Assembly: GCF_048128805.1 (NCBI RefSeq)
Contig: NC_136012.1
Span: forward strand, 12,363,725 to 12,427,724
Direction: 5' to 3'
Source: Centroberyx gerrardi
Lineage: Eukaryota > Chordata > Actinopteri > Beryciformes > Berycidae
Length of the DNA: 64,000 nt
The position numbers and the translations under genes were made by a program. Position 1 is the stretch's first letter. Every line of letters begins with the position of its first letter. The notes beneath the pieces were generated by a model. It searched no databases, was not told the origin of the DNA, and saw nothing but the letters and a program-made list of their open reading frames with translations. Positions 28,701 to 37,225 of this stretch are shown one piece after another.

Positions 28701-31615
28701 GGAGGAGACTGAGGAGCGTGATGTAACAGAGCTGTCACTCATCAGCCAGCACAGGAGATTCAGAGAGCCTGACAGAACAACTGGATATGGAGCGATCTTC
28801 TGGGAGCCTCTGTGGCCCCCGGGAGCCGTGCACGTCGGTCCGCTCCACCACTCTTCATCCAATGTTACTGTTTCATAAAGTTACATAAATGTTTTGTTTC
28901 CTCTCCTTTGTTCACCAATCTAATCCTGCATGGAAACCGACAGTCGGACATTATAGAAAATGTCATGTGGTCTGATGCCAGGCTATTGTGTAGCGCAGAC
29001 CGCATTCTGAGCTATTTTACGGCCCTTTTAAGGCCAAATTGCGTCAACGCATCCATAACAATGCTGGTTGTGATCAGTGGACAGAGTGATCGAAAGAAAT
29101 CTTCCGTTTTGTTTACAGTTGGGCCCGGGTTGTGAAATCCAGCAGCCTTTTGCTATTGTTCTGTGTTGGCCCGGTGCAGGCCTTGTGGTGAAACGCACTC
29201 CCAGTGTTAGACCCACTATGATCCACACTGATAACAAACAGCTACGGGTCTATGAGGCTGCCTGAGGATGACTAATGTAATTGAAGATGGGTGGATGTTT
29301 TTGTGTAATAAAATGTAATAAATTAGACAGGTTATTCAGTTTATCTGGGGAAATACTGCTTGCCCAACTGCTGACTGTCTTGTCTTGTCTGTCTGTTTTT
29401 CTTTCCCCAGGGCCCACCTGGACCACCTGGAGCCCCAGGCCCTGCAGGGGAAAAGGTAAGGGGCGTTTTAACCCTCCTGTCATCACACCAATACCGACAC
29501 GAACCATGTTTTCAAATGGCTGACTTTTACATTTGTCTTTGGCAGTAATGCGGTTTGTGTTAAAGAGTTTGTGAAGTGTTGAAGCATTTGTCACATTTGT
29601 CAGGTGAATCTTGCCTCTCTTTGTCTTGTGCCAGGGTGAGCTTGGTTTGCCTGGGCCATCGGGACTTGATGGAATGAAGGTATGGCTGCAATGCATCAGA
29701 AATTATGGACAGCCTATACTTGCCTGTCATATTCCATCATTTGCTCTCTTTATGGACAGATACAGCAGTTTGAGAACTTGCTCTCCTTTTGTCTGTTCCT
29801 CATGATGCTGAACTTGACTTACACGCTATCTCCCCTTGATTCTTTGCCTCCAGGGGCCTAAAGGTGACATGGGTGAGACGGGACCGGACGGAGAAAGGGG
29901 AGAAAAGGGAGAGATGGGGCTCTCTGGGCCTGCTGTAAGTAGTGACTGAAAATATAGTGTGGTTATGGTGAAATGTGTGTAAATAGCTGGCAGTTAATAA
30001 TCTTGCTGTTTGTGGGTTAGGGTGTGGACGGACACAAAGGAGAGAAAGGCGACTGCAGAGTGGAAGACAACCTGGTCAGTGGAACACACACACTGGTGTA
30101 TCATCACATGCACTCCACATCTGCATCAGTCTAAACATTTCTCAGTATTTAGTTTGAAGGTAGAGAGGGAGACAGAGCGGACAAAGCTCACTGTTAATGT
30201 GTGTGGTGTTCAGGTTCAGATGATTTCCCAGCCAGGCCCACCCGGCCCACCAGGACCTCCCGGGCCCCCAGGATTCATGGTGAGTACTCGTGTCGCTGTC
30301 AGAATCCAGGTAGGAACTGTCCAAGTTGCAGTTGTTGTTGCCCCTGCGCCTGTATCTGTCCCACACTCACAGTGCCCCGTGTCTTTCAGGGACATCATGG
30401 AATGCCCGGTCCCAAGGTAAGGCTCTGCTGCCGTGTATCTGGGGTGTGTTGGATGCTTTGTTTGCATGCTGTGTTTTGGCACTGAGTGTTACTGTGCTTC
30501 AATGCAGGGCGAGCCTGGAGAGGGAGCCAAGGGAGAGAAGGGGGACAGCGGAGCTCCTGGGCCAAAGGTGAGTGACACGGGATCATCTTTACCATAACGA
30601 AGCCTGGAACCCCTAATGTTTGAGATAGAGGAAGAACCGTCCAGTTGATGATGATGACGATGATGCGGTGCTGATAATGTACTTTAACCGTAGGGACTGG
30701 ACGGCCCCCATGGGCCCACTGGATCTACAGGATTAGTGGGGCTTCCAGGCGCCAAGGGGGAAAAAGTAAGCAGCTGATTACGTTGATATTTGATTACCTT
30801 GATTTTACCCCAACATCTGTTTTGATTTTGAGGGACTTTAAAAACATGCCACATGATTTTTTATGTGTAAATATGTGTTCACAGGGCAGATCAGGGGAGC
30901 CTGGGATGGATGTGAGTATTTAAGTTTTAACTGTTATTTCCCATTTGATTCTTAGACTTTATTCAGATGATACTCAGGCATTTACTTTCTGCATATTGAC
31001 CTGTTCCTCATTTCATCTGCAGGGTTTCCCAGGTCTGATCGGAGAGAAAGGCGACCGAGGGGAAAGAGGAGAGAAGGTAAGTAGAGAACTAGAAGAAATA
31101 TTATATTATCTTCATTAAACTTCAACCAAAATTGCTTGTAATCATAGATTTGTTTCTCCACGTTAATGTATTGTGGGCCTAGTCCAGCATTTATTTGCAT
31201 AATGAGCTATCCTTACTTAATGGCCAAACAAGGCTTTATTTTACCTGTCCAAACATTTGTCTTGCTGAACTGTGCTGCAGCCCTGAAAAGATTTAGAAGC
31301 AGTGATATAAACTCTATAATCCTGACACTACACACAGATTCGTTGTGCCTAAATCAGTATGTTAGAAATAATTCAGAAGGGTCAAGGCAACTGCATATTG
31401 TATGACAGGTTTATGGATGTCTGCTGTGTCATTGTGTTGTTATAGCATTACAGTTGTGATTGTGAGTTTTGTCTGACTGCTGTCCTCCTCGTCTCCAGGG
31501 TGACAGGGGAACGGTGGGAAAGAGAGGCTTGAAGGGCCAGAAAGGAGAGCAGGGGCCCCCAGGCCTGGACCAGCCCTGTCCTGTGGTATGCCACCTCCAC
31601 ACACACACACGCACA

Positions 31616-31665
<50 letters not shown>

Positions 31666-33150
31666 CACACACACACACACGCACACACACACACACACCA
31701 CAATAATGCATCTTTGAACTGATCTGGTACCCCTTTCTCTTCAACTTGACGTCTTTTACTTGAAGACACATTTCCCTGTTTTCTGTTTCGCTCTCAGCAC
31801 TGTTTCTGTCACTTCCTACTGTATTTCCTTCTCTTTGGTGAATGTATAACAGTTGGCTGGCTCTTGCTGACAGGGTTGTGATGAGGCCAAAGGTCTGTCT
31901 GAGGAGGCAGAGCTTTCTGCCCCCCCACCTCCTCCTCCTCCTTCTTCCGGCCCTGCGGCCCCCTGTCCTGTGGTACAGTATCTCTGCCTCTTTCCTCCTC
32001 TCCTCTCATTCATCAGCACTCTCGCCTCGAGCTGTCCTGTTTACAAACTCTCTCTCTTGTCTTCTCTTTTTTATGTGTCTCTCAAACTCTGTTATACATG
32101 TGCTGTCAACCATCAACCCATACTACATCAACGTCCTACAAGTGTTCACTGTAAAGGAAAGCATTCACAGAAAACAACAGTAAAAGAAAAGTGTTTCAAC
32201 ATTACGTAATTGGCTCAGAGCAAAGAGAGGGTCTATGCCTATAGGCATTAATTGTAGGTGGCCGGAGCATTAGAGTCCATACGATGCCATAAAAATCAAA
32301 CATCTCGCACTCAAACCATGGAAATGAAGTAAAGCAGGATGCCAAAATATGAATTTATTCCATCCAACCAAAAGAGAACAATACAAAGAGTCTGTGCTCA
32401 AAAAAGGGAAAAAAGCAGTTACTACAATGAGAAATCATAAATCAAATGACAAAAAGAGCACTTTTTTGAGCACCCTCACTTTTTGTGTTGTTCTCTTTTG
32501 GTTGGATGGAATAAATATATTATATTTTATATCTCAACATACTCTTTCATTTCATTTTCCATGGTTTGAGTGCAAGAACTTAGATTTTTATAACATGAAT
32601 TGGCTGACAGGGAGTGCACAGGAGTACGTAAACCATTGTGTTCCTCTAGTGCAGAATACAAAAGAAAACTGACAGGATGCAGTACTTTAAGGTGTGTTTC
32701 ACCTTGCTTCACTTGACATTTTCTGCCTGGTTAACTCTTCCCTGCTGTCCCCCTCAGGGTCAGGATGGGCTGCCCATACCAGGCTGCTGGCACAAGGTGA
32801 GTGTTACCAGATCTGACAGACCTTCGTTATAAAGGCAACAGGCCTTTATAAAGTGATAAGCAGCTGGCACGGTCATAGAGCTAACTATATCTGTAATCAA
32901 ACAATGGCTTGACAATACGCATACATGGAGATTATTACTCATGCAGTGATTGCCGCATTAAATCCATTGCTTGACTCTGATTTGATACAGGGGCATTTTG
33001 TAAGTATATTATGGTCTGAGCTTGTAATTGTAAAGCATGAGTATCTGAGGTCGGTGGTTATTTGCTAATTTTAATATAAGTAGCCTCTGTTTGGATTGTG
33101 ATTTGATATGCTACTAACAATCAATCCCTCCTGTTCTTCTTTTGCAGTGA
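2955..33150 (+). CDS. col23a1: Collagen alpha-1(XXIII) chain, C-terminal ~426 residues (5' exon outside window)
   Basis: This is a transmembrane (MACIT) collagen: a type II membrane protein whose triple-helical ectodomain is shed by furin-type cleavage. Coding exons seen: 2955-2999, 6418-6425, 7365-7391, 14805-14831, 14912-14938, 17819-17845, 18798-18824, 23714-23830, 26164-26190, 26338-26364, 26528-26581, 26692-26751, 26961-27005, 27134-27211, 27364-27387, 29411-29455, 29635-29679, 29854-29934, 30021-30074, 30214-30279, 30390-30416, 30508-30567, 30694-30765, 30885-30911, 31023-31076, 31499-31585, 32758-32796, then a stop codon at 33148-33150. All have AG/GT borders, and all but the first two are phase 0. 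They sum to 1280 nt. Motifs [16 protein letters not shown] near the start and GLDQPCPV...PGCWHK at the end match human COL23A1 as remembered, and separate it from COL25A1 (...APC...GCWQK) and COL13A1. Human is 540 aa, so about 115 N-terminal residues are missing upstream. Confidence 0.92.
3000..6417 (+). other. col23a1 intron after exon W1
   Basis: No exon found. It contains (CT)n at 3083-3120, pyrimidine-rich stretches at 4970-5095 and 5270-5360, a short (CA)n near 5084-5104, and a poly-T at 5989-5997. Long open frames at 4297-4865 on both strands overlap each other and look like chance frames in GC-balanced DNA. Confidence 0.5.
6418..6425 (+). CDS. col23a1: col23a1 exon W2, an 8-nt microexon
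   Basis: The exon gacctcct lies between a strong acceptor (tttttgtgttgcag) and a consensus donor (gtaagt). It completes the Gly codon opened by exon W1 and adds Pro-Pro (GPP), giving [15 protein letters not shown], exactly the spacing of human GDPGPPGQSGRDGYP. Skipping it would shift the frame, so it should be constitutive. Confidence 0.85.
6556..6968 (+). repeat. Cluster of CA and GT microsatellites after the microexon
   Basis: CA tracts lie at about 6556-6592, 6664-6706 and 6886-6968 (the last interrupted), and a GT tract at about 6755-6805. The opposite orientations make them complementary to each other in the transcript. Confidence 0.85.
7365..18824 (+). CDS. col23a1: col23a1 exons W3-W7 (five 27-nt collagen exons)
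   Basis: Each exon is 27 nt, phase 0, and encodes three Gly-X-Y triplets: 7365-7391 GKAGRDGYP, 14805-14831 GPLGLDGKP, 14912-14938 GLPGPKGSQ, 17819-17845 GPAGPKGDK, 18798-18824 GDQGDVGPR. Acceptors are CAG and donors are GTAAAT, GTGAGT, GTACGC, GTATAC and GTAAGT. The first three align with human [22 protein letters not shown]; the later two are more diverged. The 27-nt unit is typical of MACIT collagens. Confidence 0.9.
8468..8480 (-). promoter_or_regulatory. CTCF-like motif
   Basis: The reverse strand reads ccactagaggcca, which fits the CTCF core CCASYAGRKGGCA at 12 of 13 positions. It lies in an intron of col23a1. Occupancy cannot be told from sequence. Confidence 0.35.
12973..13210. mobile_element. 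Dispersed repeat, probably a decayed non-autonomous DNA element
   Basis: The stretch has the wording of a familiar fish repeat: an opening gttgaaaaaatcgaaatcac, an interior with 'atgcaatttccaaatcgcag', a late 'aataatcgcagtttgat', and the ending 'caatatctttcagccctag'. The family is from memory, and terminal repeats are not clear in this copy. Confidence 0.5.
15991..16510. repeat. CTAAAA-rich dispersed repeat
   Basis: This ~520-bp AT-rich block is built from loosely repeated actaaaact/aactaaaact words on both flanks of a unique middle part (16160-16330). It resembles an abundant A/CTAAAA-rich fish repeat. The class is unknown. Confidence 0.5.
16561..16698. repeat. Perfect 69-bp tandem duplication
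   Basis: Two adjacent copies, 16561-16629 and 16630-16698, start with ccttcctcctcctccg and end in aagctgctct/aagctgctgc. They are essentially identical, which indicates a recent duplication. Confidence 0.9.
17057..17291. repeat. (CT)~41 and (GA)~26 facing each other
   Basis: A pure CT run covers about 17057-17138 and a pure GA run about 17239-17291. About 100 bp of unique sequence lies between them. The two runs are complementary and could pair or form a triplex. Confidence 0.9.
18825..23713 (+). other. col23a1 intron (4.9 kb)
   Basis: There is no exon that matches collagen. The intron carries GT at 19540-19572, CT at 21670-21698 and CA at 21941-21969. Two exon-like islands at 22107-22166 and 22646-22720 are described among the findings. 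The unique stretch 20180-20460 has an 83-codon open frame with no recognisable domain; it could equally be a conserved non-coding element. Confidence 0.45.
23714..23830 (+). CDS. col23a1: col23a1 exon W8, long Gly-Pro-Pro exon
   Basis: The 117-nt phase-0 exon has 39 codons and 13 uninterrupted triplets. It opens [16 protein letters not shown] and contains [12 protein letters not shown], which aligns with human [19 protein letters not shown]...GKDGPRG. It is strongly GC-rich. It is the longest collagen exon here and probably a thermally stable stretch of the helix. Confidence 0.93.
23831..26163 (+). other. col23a1 intron with G-run and microsatellites
   Basis: No exon seen. It holds a run of 16 G at 24523-24538 within a larger G-rich block from 24513, GT at 25435-25457, GA at 25470-25488, CA at 25580-25629, CT at 25755-25790 and a CTCF-like word at 26072-26084. 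Confidence 0.5.
26072..26084 (-). promoter_or_regulatory. CTCF-like motif
   Basis: The reverse strand reads ccactagatgaca, one mismatch from CCASYAGRKGGCA. It lies 80 bp upstream of a col23a1 exon. Confidence 0.35.
26164..27387 (+). CDS. col23a1: col23a1 exons W9-W15, collagen segment ending in a non-collagenous break
   Basis: Seven phase-0 exons: 26164-26190 GFPGRDGIE; 26338-26364 GQQGLPGKP; 26528-26581 (18 codons, [18 protein letters not shown]); 26692-26751 (20 codons, with a GESGTGEKG imperfection, one residue short of a triplet); 26961-27005 [15 protein letters not shown]; 27134-27211 (26 codons, leaving Gly-X-Y at [16 protein letters not shown]); 27364-27387 AIRTISVS. The [12 protein letters not shown] stretch corresponds to human COL23A1 VVIDYDGRILDA. 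The 24-nt exon has no equivalent in the human COL23A1 sequence as remembered, but resembles RITTLTVT of COL25A1. Confidence 0.88.
27388..29410 (+). other. col23a1 intron (2.0 kb)
   Basis: No exon seen. An open frame at 28522-28878 (118 codons) has no known domain, no splice signals tied to the collagen frame, and is not supported as a gene. Otherwise there are only a short CA tract near 27453-27468 and a poly-T at 28629-28640. Confidence 0.5.
29411..31076 (+). CDS. col23a1: col23a1 exons W16-W25, second half of the ectodomain
   Basis: Ten phase-0 exons: 29411-29455 [15 protein letters not shown]; 29635-29679 [15 protein letters not shown] (human GELGLPGAPGIDG); 29854-29934 (27 codons, ending GEMGLSGPA, human GEMGLSG); 30021-30074 [18 protein letters not shown]; 30214-30279 VQMISQ then [10 protein letters not shown] and GFM; 30390-30416 GHHGMPGPK; 30508-30567 (20 codons with a GEGAKGEK imperfection); 30694-30765 (24 codons, [12 protein letters not shown], human GLIGLPGTKGEK); 30885-30911 GRSGEPGMD; 31023-31076 [18 protein letters not shown]. 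The [14 protein letters not shown] break is the second large non-collagenous interruption and includes a Cys where human has ESASDSLQ. Confidence 0.92.
31499..31585 (+). CDS. col23a1: col23a1 exon W26, last collagen segment and PCPV
   Basis: The 87-nt phase-0 exon opens [19 protein letters not shown] and ends [11 protein letters not shown], the same residues as human COL23A1 as remembered. The donor is GTATGC. A ~100-bp CA tract begins 12 nt into the intron. Confidence 0.93.
31597..31698 (+). repeat. CA-rich microsatellite just after exon W26
   Basis: A nearly pure CA run with a few G or T changes starts 12 nt downstream of the donor. CA-rich intronic tracts of this kind are known hnRNP L sites. 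Confidence 0.9.
31874..31972 (+). CDS. col23a1: Candidate cassette exon of col23a1 with a second PCPV end
   Basis: A 99-nt open stretch lies between an AG acceptor (cttgctgacag) and a GTACAG donor, phase 0 on both sides, so it can be included or skipped without frame change. It would encode 33 residues: [14 protein letters not shown], then seven prolines, then a tail ending AAPCPV. It ends with the same PCPV and the same GTG|GTA border as the preceding exon. It would add two cysteines and an acidic/proline-rich insert just before the C-terminal [13 protein letters not shown]. The human protein as remembered has no such insert. No transcript evidence is available here. Confidence 0.5.
32307..32573. 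mobile_element. Fold-back (inverted-repeat) element, MITE-like
   Basis: The left part (32307-32408) and right part (32460-32573) are inverted copies. Shared words include gcactcaaaccatggaaa at the tips and ttccatccaaccaaaagaga inside, with gctcaaaaaag next to the loop. Weaker pairing extends outward to about 32285 and 32600. No protein coding. It sits in the intron before the last coding col23a1 exon. Confidence 0.75.
32758..33150 (+). CDS. col23a1: col23a1 exon W27 and terminal exon with TGA
   Basis: Exon 32758-32796 encodes [13 protein letters not shown] (human GPDGLPVPGCWHK). Its last codon AAG abuts the donor GTGAGT. The next good acceptor, ttcttttgcag at 33137-33147, puts TGA as the first codon of the terminal exon (33148-33150), so the protein ends at CWHK as in human. 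Read-through of the donor would instead add about a dozen residues and is less likely. Confidence 0.88.
32991..32999 (+). CDS. col23a1: Possible 9-nt microexon (GHF) before the col23a1 stop exon
   Basis: The nine bases gggcatttt lie between 'ctgatttgatacag' and a consensus donor 'gtaagtatat'. Inclusion would change the end of the protein from CWHK to CWHKGHF without a frame change. This is based on splice-site quality only. Confidence 0.28.
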
Positions 33151-35004
33151 TGACTAACCAGAAGCATGGCATCTGTACATATTGATATGGTATATATTGC
33201 AACTGAATACTACACCAACTTTCCTCCCTTTTTCCTTTTTTACAAGAAACATTTTATATAATATATTGAGATTTTTTAACAAGGACATTTTTGAGTCAAC
33301 AGTATTATCAAGACCAGATGTATAAGACATTCTTTTCTCTTTTTTTTTTTAACTCATAAACTCTTGAGATCCGGCGATGTCTTTAAAAGAGAGGAAACTG
33401 AACTGGCGGTCAGACTTTAAAGGACAGTCCACCTGCCAGTGTTGGAGAGGAGGAACACCTGGACAGCGTGGTGGTCTTGCTGCCTTATTAACAGAGTCTG
33501 ACTTTGTTGCCTGACTGTGATCATGAATGCTGCATGGGAGTGACGGTGTGTGTGTGTGTGCTCACCCGGCCTCGCGGATGGGCGGGTCTCCTGGCGTGGC
33601 AGACGGAGGAGCGTGGGTCAGTGCTCTCTTCTCCTCTCTCTGTTTTCCGAAAAGGAGGAGATGGCGAGGCAGAAGCTCAAACGCAAGCGTCTCTCTCAGC
33701 CCTGAAGGGGGAGACGGGGGCCCCGGCGGACAGAGGAGACGCAGACGGACAGAGAGCACAAGGGCCAGGTTGGCCTTTGTGAAGCAGAGCAAGCCGTGTA
33801 ATGCCTTCGTGTCATACTGAACACTCAGATCCTCCGATATGGGAATTCTCCAGGAGGGGGCGACAGAGAACACTGCATTTCCACACTCATCTGAGGAGAA
33901 GACACACACCCGCGGCTGTTGCTGTTACACAATAGCTTGATAATCAGTTGAAGTTATTTGTGGGTCACTGGCACATAGGGAAAGAATTACGGAACAGATA
34001 CATTGAACATGTTATGGTGATCTCTTGTTTTGCTCCTTTATAAAGGTTTTCACTAATTAAGTGCATGATCAAAACAAGGCATAGTGTTGTTTAGCACCCG
34101 GACAGCCTGTATGACTTGTGGTCTCTCATTGAAACCTTAAACTTGTTTCATTTTCATTTGCAATGGCAATTTCTAACAGTCTTTCCATTTGAACAAACCG
34201 CTCAGTAAGGTCAGTAAGTCTACCTTTTCTTTATGGCTTACACCTCTGCCAGCGGTGACTTGTGTGTTGTTTTGTTGTATTCTATTTTTGTTTTATCCTA
34301 ATCTATGCTTGTCCAGTTACATTTTGCATTCCTGTGCATGGACATGTTTGTATAATATACACATAGCGAGTGTTACATCCAAGGCCAGATTTGAAGGAAC
34401 CATTTACAGTATTCATGATAATGCAGGAGTTCAACCAGGAGGCTGATCAACTCTGACATCAAGTTGGTTCTATTGTAATTAATTTGACAAATCAAAATAA
34501 TTCACAAAGACTTTTCAGTGTAACTGAAGTATTTTAACTGATGTATTATCTCTTAATCATAGATGAAGACGTGATGAATTACTGTCTTCTGAACAACAGT
34601 ATGAGTTCTTGCTGCTGACTTAAATTTGTGTTGTTTGTTTGATTTTTAACCAATATTAGTCAATTGGACTAGGACTTACAGACTAAGGTATGACATATGA
34701 AACATGTATACAAAACCATTGGTTGTTAGTAATTGTGTTCATTTTTATTCAGCAATACACCTTAACTCAATGGTTCTTAATTGTCAGTTATTATGCTTTT
34801 TTGTTTTGTTTTGTTTTTCAATTATCACAACAGATTTCAGTCTTTTCTATCAGTTAACTTTTATTGATGCGTTTTTGGTCTTCTAATACATTTTTCTCAG
34901 ATGGAATAATTTCTTGGTGCTTAAATACTTTGTTTATTTTCTGTAGCTGTTTCAAGCTGTTCGCTATCTTGCACATAAACATGCAAATTATGGCAGGTAT
35001 ACAT

Positions 35005-35009
<5 letters not shown>

Positions 35010-35044
<35 letters not shown>
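35010..35044. repeat. (CA)n microsatellite
   Basis: A pure CA run of about 35 bp directly upstream of a tRNA-derived SINE. Confidence 0.9.
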
Positions 35045-35049
<5 letters not shown>

Positions 35050-35066
35050 TGCATAAACAGTAATTT

Positions 35067-35250
35067 GGGGCATCCTGGTGACTCAGTGGTGGGTGCTTAC
35101 CATGTAAATGTGACGTCCTGGGTTTGAATCCGGCCTGGGACCTTTGTCGCATGTCATCACCCTCTCTCTCTCCCTCCAAGTCTTTCCTGTTTATCTCCAC
35201 TGACAGTTATCAAGTTCAGGTAAAAATGCCCCAAAAATAATCTGTAAAAA
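35067..35250 (+). mobile_element. tRNA-derived SINE
   Basis: It opens ggggcatcctggtgactcag (A-box region) and has a B box ggtttgaatcc at 35121-35131. The body 'tttgtcgcatgtcatcaccc' and tctctccctcc, and the tail 'gccccaaaaataat', are typical of an abundant acanthomorph SINE, as remembered. Divergence from the remembered consensus is moderate. Confidence 0.8.
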
Positions 35251-36184
35251 AAAGTACAGCAACTTTCTAGGAACATAGGAATAAAGAATTTGTGTTTGGC
35301 TTTATCAATATACCACAAAGTATTTTTAAGTTCTAAGCTGTACTGTATGTATTTACAAAGAAAAGAGATTGCATGGAATCACTTTGTCTTTGTCCTATTA
35401 ACATGGATAGGAATACATTTACATTAATGGCAATATTTTTCATAATACATTTTTCCTAGTGGGCATCAGTATGGGTTTTCTATATTGATATTAGTTGCAC
35501 TTTTTGATACAATACTGATAATATTTGGTAATTATCAGTTTGCAGCTAGACAGCTGGTTACTTACTACATATGTGTGACTAGCAATCAACTAATATAAAT
35601 CATTCACAATATGATGGTCACAAAAAGGGAATTCAATTTCAGCCTTATTAAATATTTTAAGTTATGTTATTTCACCTGGCTATTTCAGTTGCTCTGATCC
35701 ATTGTGCAAAGCCTTATTTGTTAATTTGTCCATATCATTGCCTGTGTTCCACCTCAAAATGATATTTCACTTCAGTCAAACATTTTCATTTTTAGCCTCC
35801 ATATGAACTGAAGAACAGTCAGTATCTACCATTAGCTGTCCTGAAAATCCTCTGTAACCATCGGCATTCAGGCTGTTTTGGCAATTGTTGTGAATAATTG
35901 CAAACATCTAAAATTACTTCTTGAAAGTTATGACCATGGACACAGAAAAAATGTGTTAAAAGTATGATTTTATAGACAAGACTTCCAAATTGAAAGTAAC
36001 GTGACAAAATATGTGCTTAATTATTCATGAACACAAATGCATTTAAGGGTATTAAAAAGTGGAAATGTTGTACAAAAGCTCCAAATCACTTTACCAAGCT
36101 GATGAGGGCTTCCTTTACATCCACATTAGCTATTACACTACCTAACTGCTTACTCCATTTTCCACTCTGAAGCAGTTTGTTGAA

Positions 36185-36312
36185 AGAGCAAGCTAGTAGC
36201 CCTGCTAGGGTTGGTGGTTCAGTTCCTTCTGCGTCCACCCATGCTAGAAAATACATGCAGTCATAGTGCTGGCTTGTTAGGCTTTTAGGTAAAAGTGTCC
36301 ACTAACTGACAT
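36185..36312 (+). mobile_element. Degraded SINE remnant
   Basis: A B-box-like ggttggtggttcagttcc near 36210 is followed about 70 bp later by 'ggtaaaagtgtccactaact', which looks like the common fish SINE tail ataaaagcgtctgctaaatg. It is heavily decayed. Confidence 0.4.
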
Positions 36313-37197
36313 GTTAAATGTCTCATGTTATGTTACAACAGTCGTGCCAAATAGGCCACATCTCACCTTTCTCAACCCCTACCAGTGCCAGTTCTGTTTT
36401 GTTCTGAATTGAGGGCAAAGTCAATGAGCAGTGTACTGACTTGTTAGCTTCATGTGCCCAAAACATGCATATCTGACAACACACAGTCCATTTTCCTTTT
36501 CCGTATTAATATCAGTAACTTCTGCTGATAAATTTGATGTATAGTCCCCAACACTATGTTTTCTCACTTAAGTAAGTTTTGCAAAGAAAAGTGCTTTGTG
36601 TATTAAAACATAACTGAGGACACACTCAATTAGGAAGCTAAAGGTATTTGGAAATGTTTTCTAGAAAACAGAAGTCTGTAAATGAGTCACACATCATTGA
36701 GATAATAATGGCTTGAGATAGAGAAAGGCTTAAATCCAAACAACAGAGTTTCTGACATGATTTCATTGGAAGCTGATAGTTATCTGACACTTACATTATT
36801 ATATGTGTTTATTTCTTTTGCAGATTCTATCAGTTTCACTTTTAAGGCTTAACTGCTATCAGTAAGTGGCACACTATCTGAATGCAGTTTGGTGTTTTAA
36901 CAGAAATATCACAGTATTATCTTGACTTTGTGAGAATGTTTATTTGGTTGTGTATTTGGTTGTAAAAGAATTAAGCTATTTTTGTAATTACTCGTTGTCT
37001 AAATATGCATATCGTGAAATCTGGTCAACTCAATATGTAGACTGAAATAAACTCTCCAAACAATTTTCTGGTTGGTTGTTTGTTCATTGCATTATTTGTC
37101 CCGTCAATTAAATATCATATATCATAACTTCATTGACATTAATTTAACATCTATTCAGTCTATTCAATAATTTCAAGAGGTTCTGCCAGCCCCTCCA

Positions 37198-37225
37198 CTG
37201 AGCTGAGCTGAGCTGAGCTGAGCTG
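37198..37225. repeat. (GAGCT)n pentanucleotide repeat
   Basis: Five perfect gagct units occur just downstream of the col23a1 polyadenylation region. Confidence 0.9.

Larger units (their letters stand above)
33151..37070 (+). other. col23a1: col23a1 3' untranslated region, ~3.9 kb
   Basis: AT-rich non-coding sequence runs to a strong end signal: AATAAA at 37046-37051, followed by a GT-rich stretch (ggttggttgtttgttc) at 37070-37085. It includes a GC-rich island at 33400-33800, a CA repeat at 35010-35044 and two SINE-derived sequences. Earlier polyadenylation is possible; the extent is inferred. Confidence 0.55.

Noticed and set aside
28522-28878. 118-codon frame in a col23a1 intron
   Set aside because: No known domain, and no matching exon borders with the collagen phase.
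31597-31698. Possible CRISPR-like array
   Set aside because: A simple CA repeat without spacers; the host is a vertebrate.
32797-32835. Read-through of the last col23a1 donor as an alternative C-terminus
   Set aside because: The CWHK border is a consensus donor, and the next acceptor yields the stop codon at the human position; the extension would not be conserved.
33504-33820. Gly-rich frames resembling a collagen exon after the stop
   Set aside because: Gly is not at every third position, there are no splice borders, and the region lies after the conserved CWHK end; GC-rich 3' UTR.
35067-35140. Possible functional tRNA gene
   Set aside because: A and B boxes are present but no cloverleaf can be drawn, and it continues into a SINE body.
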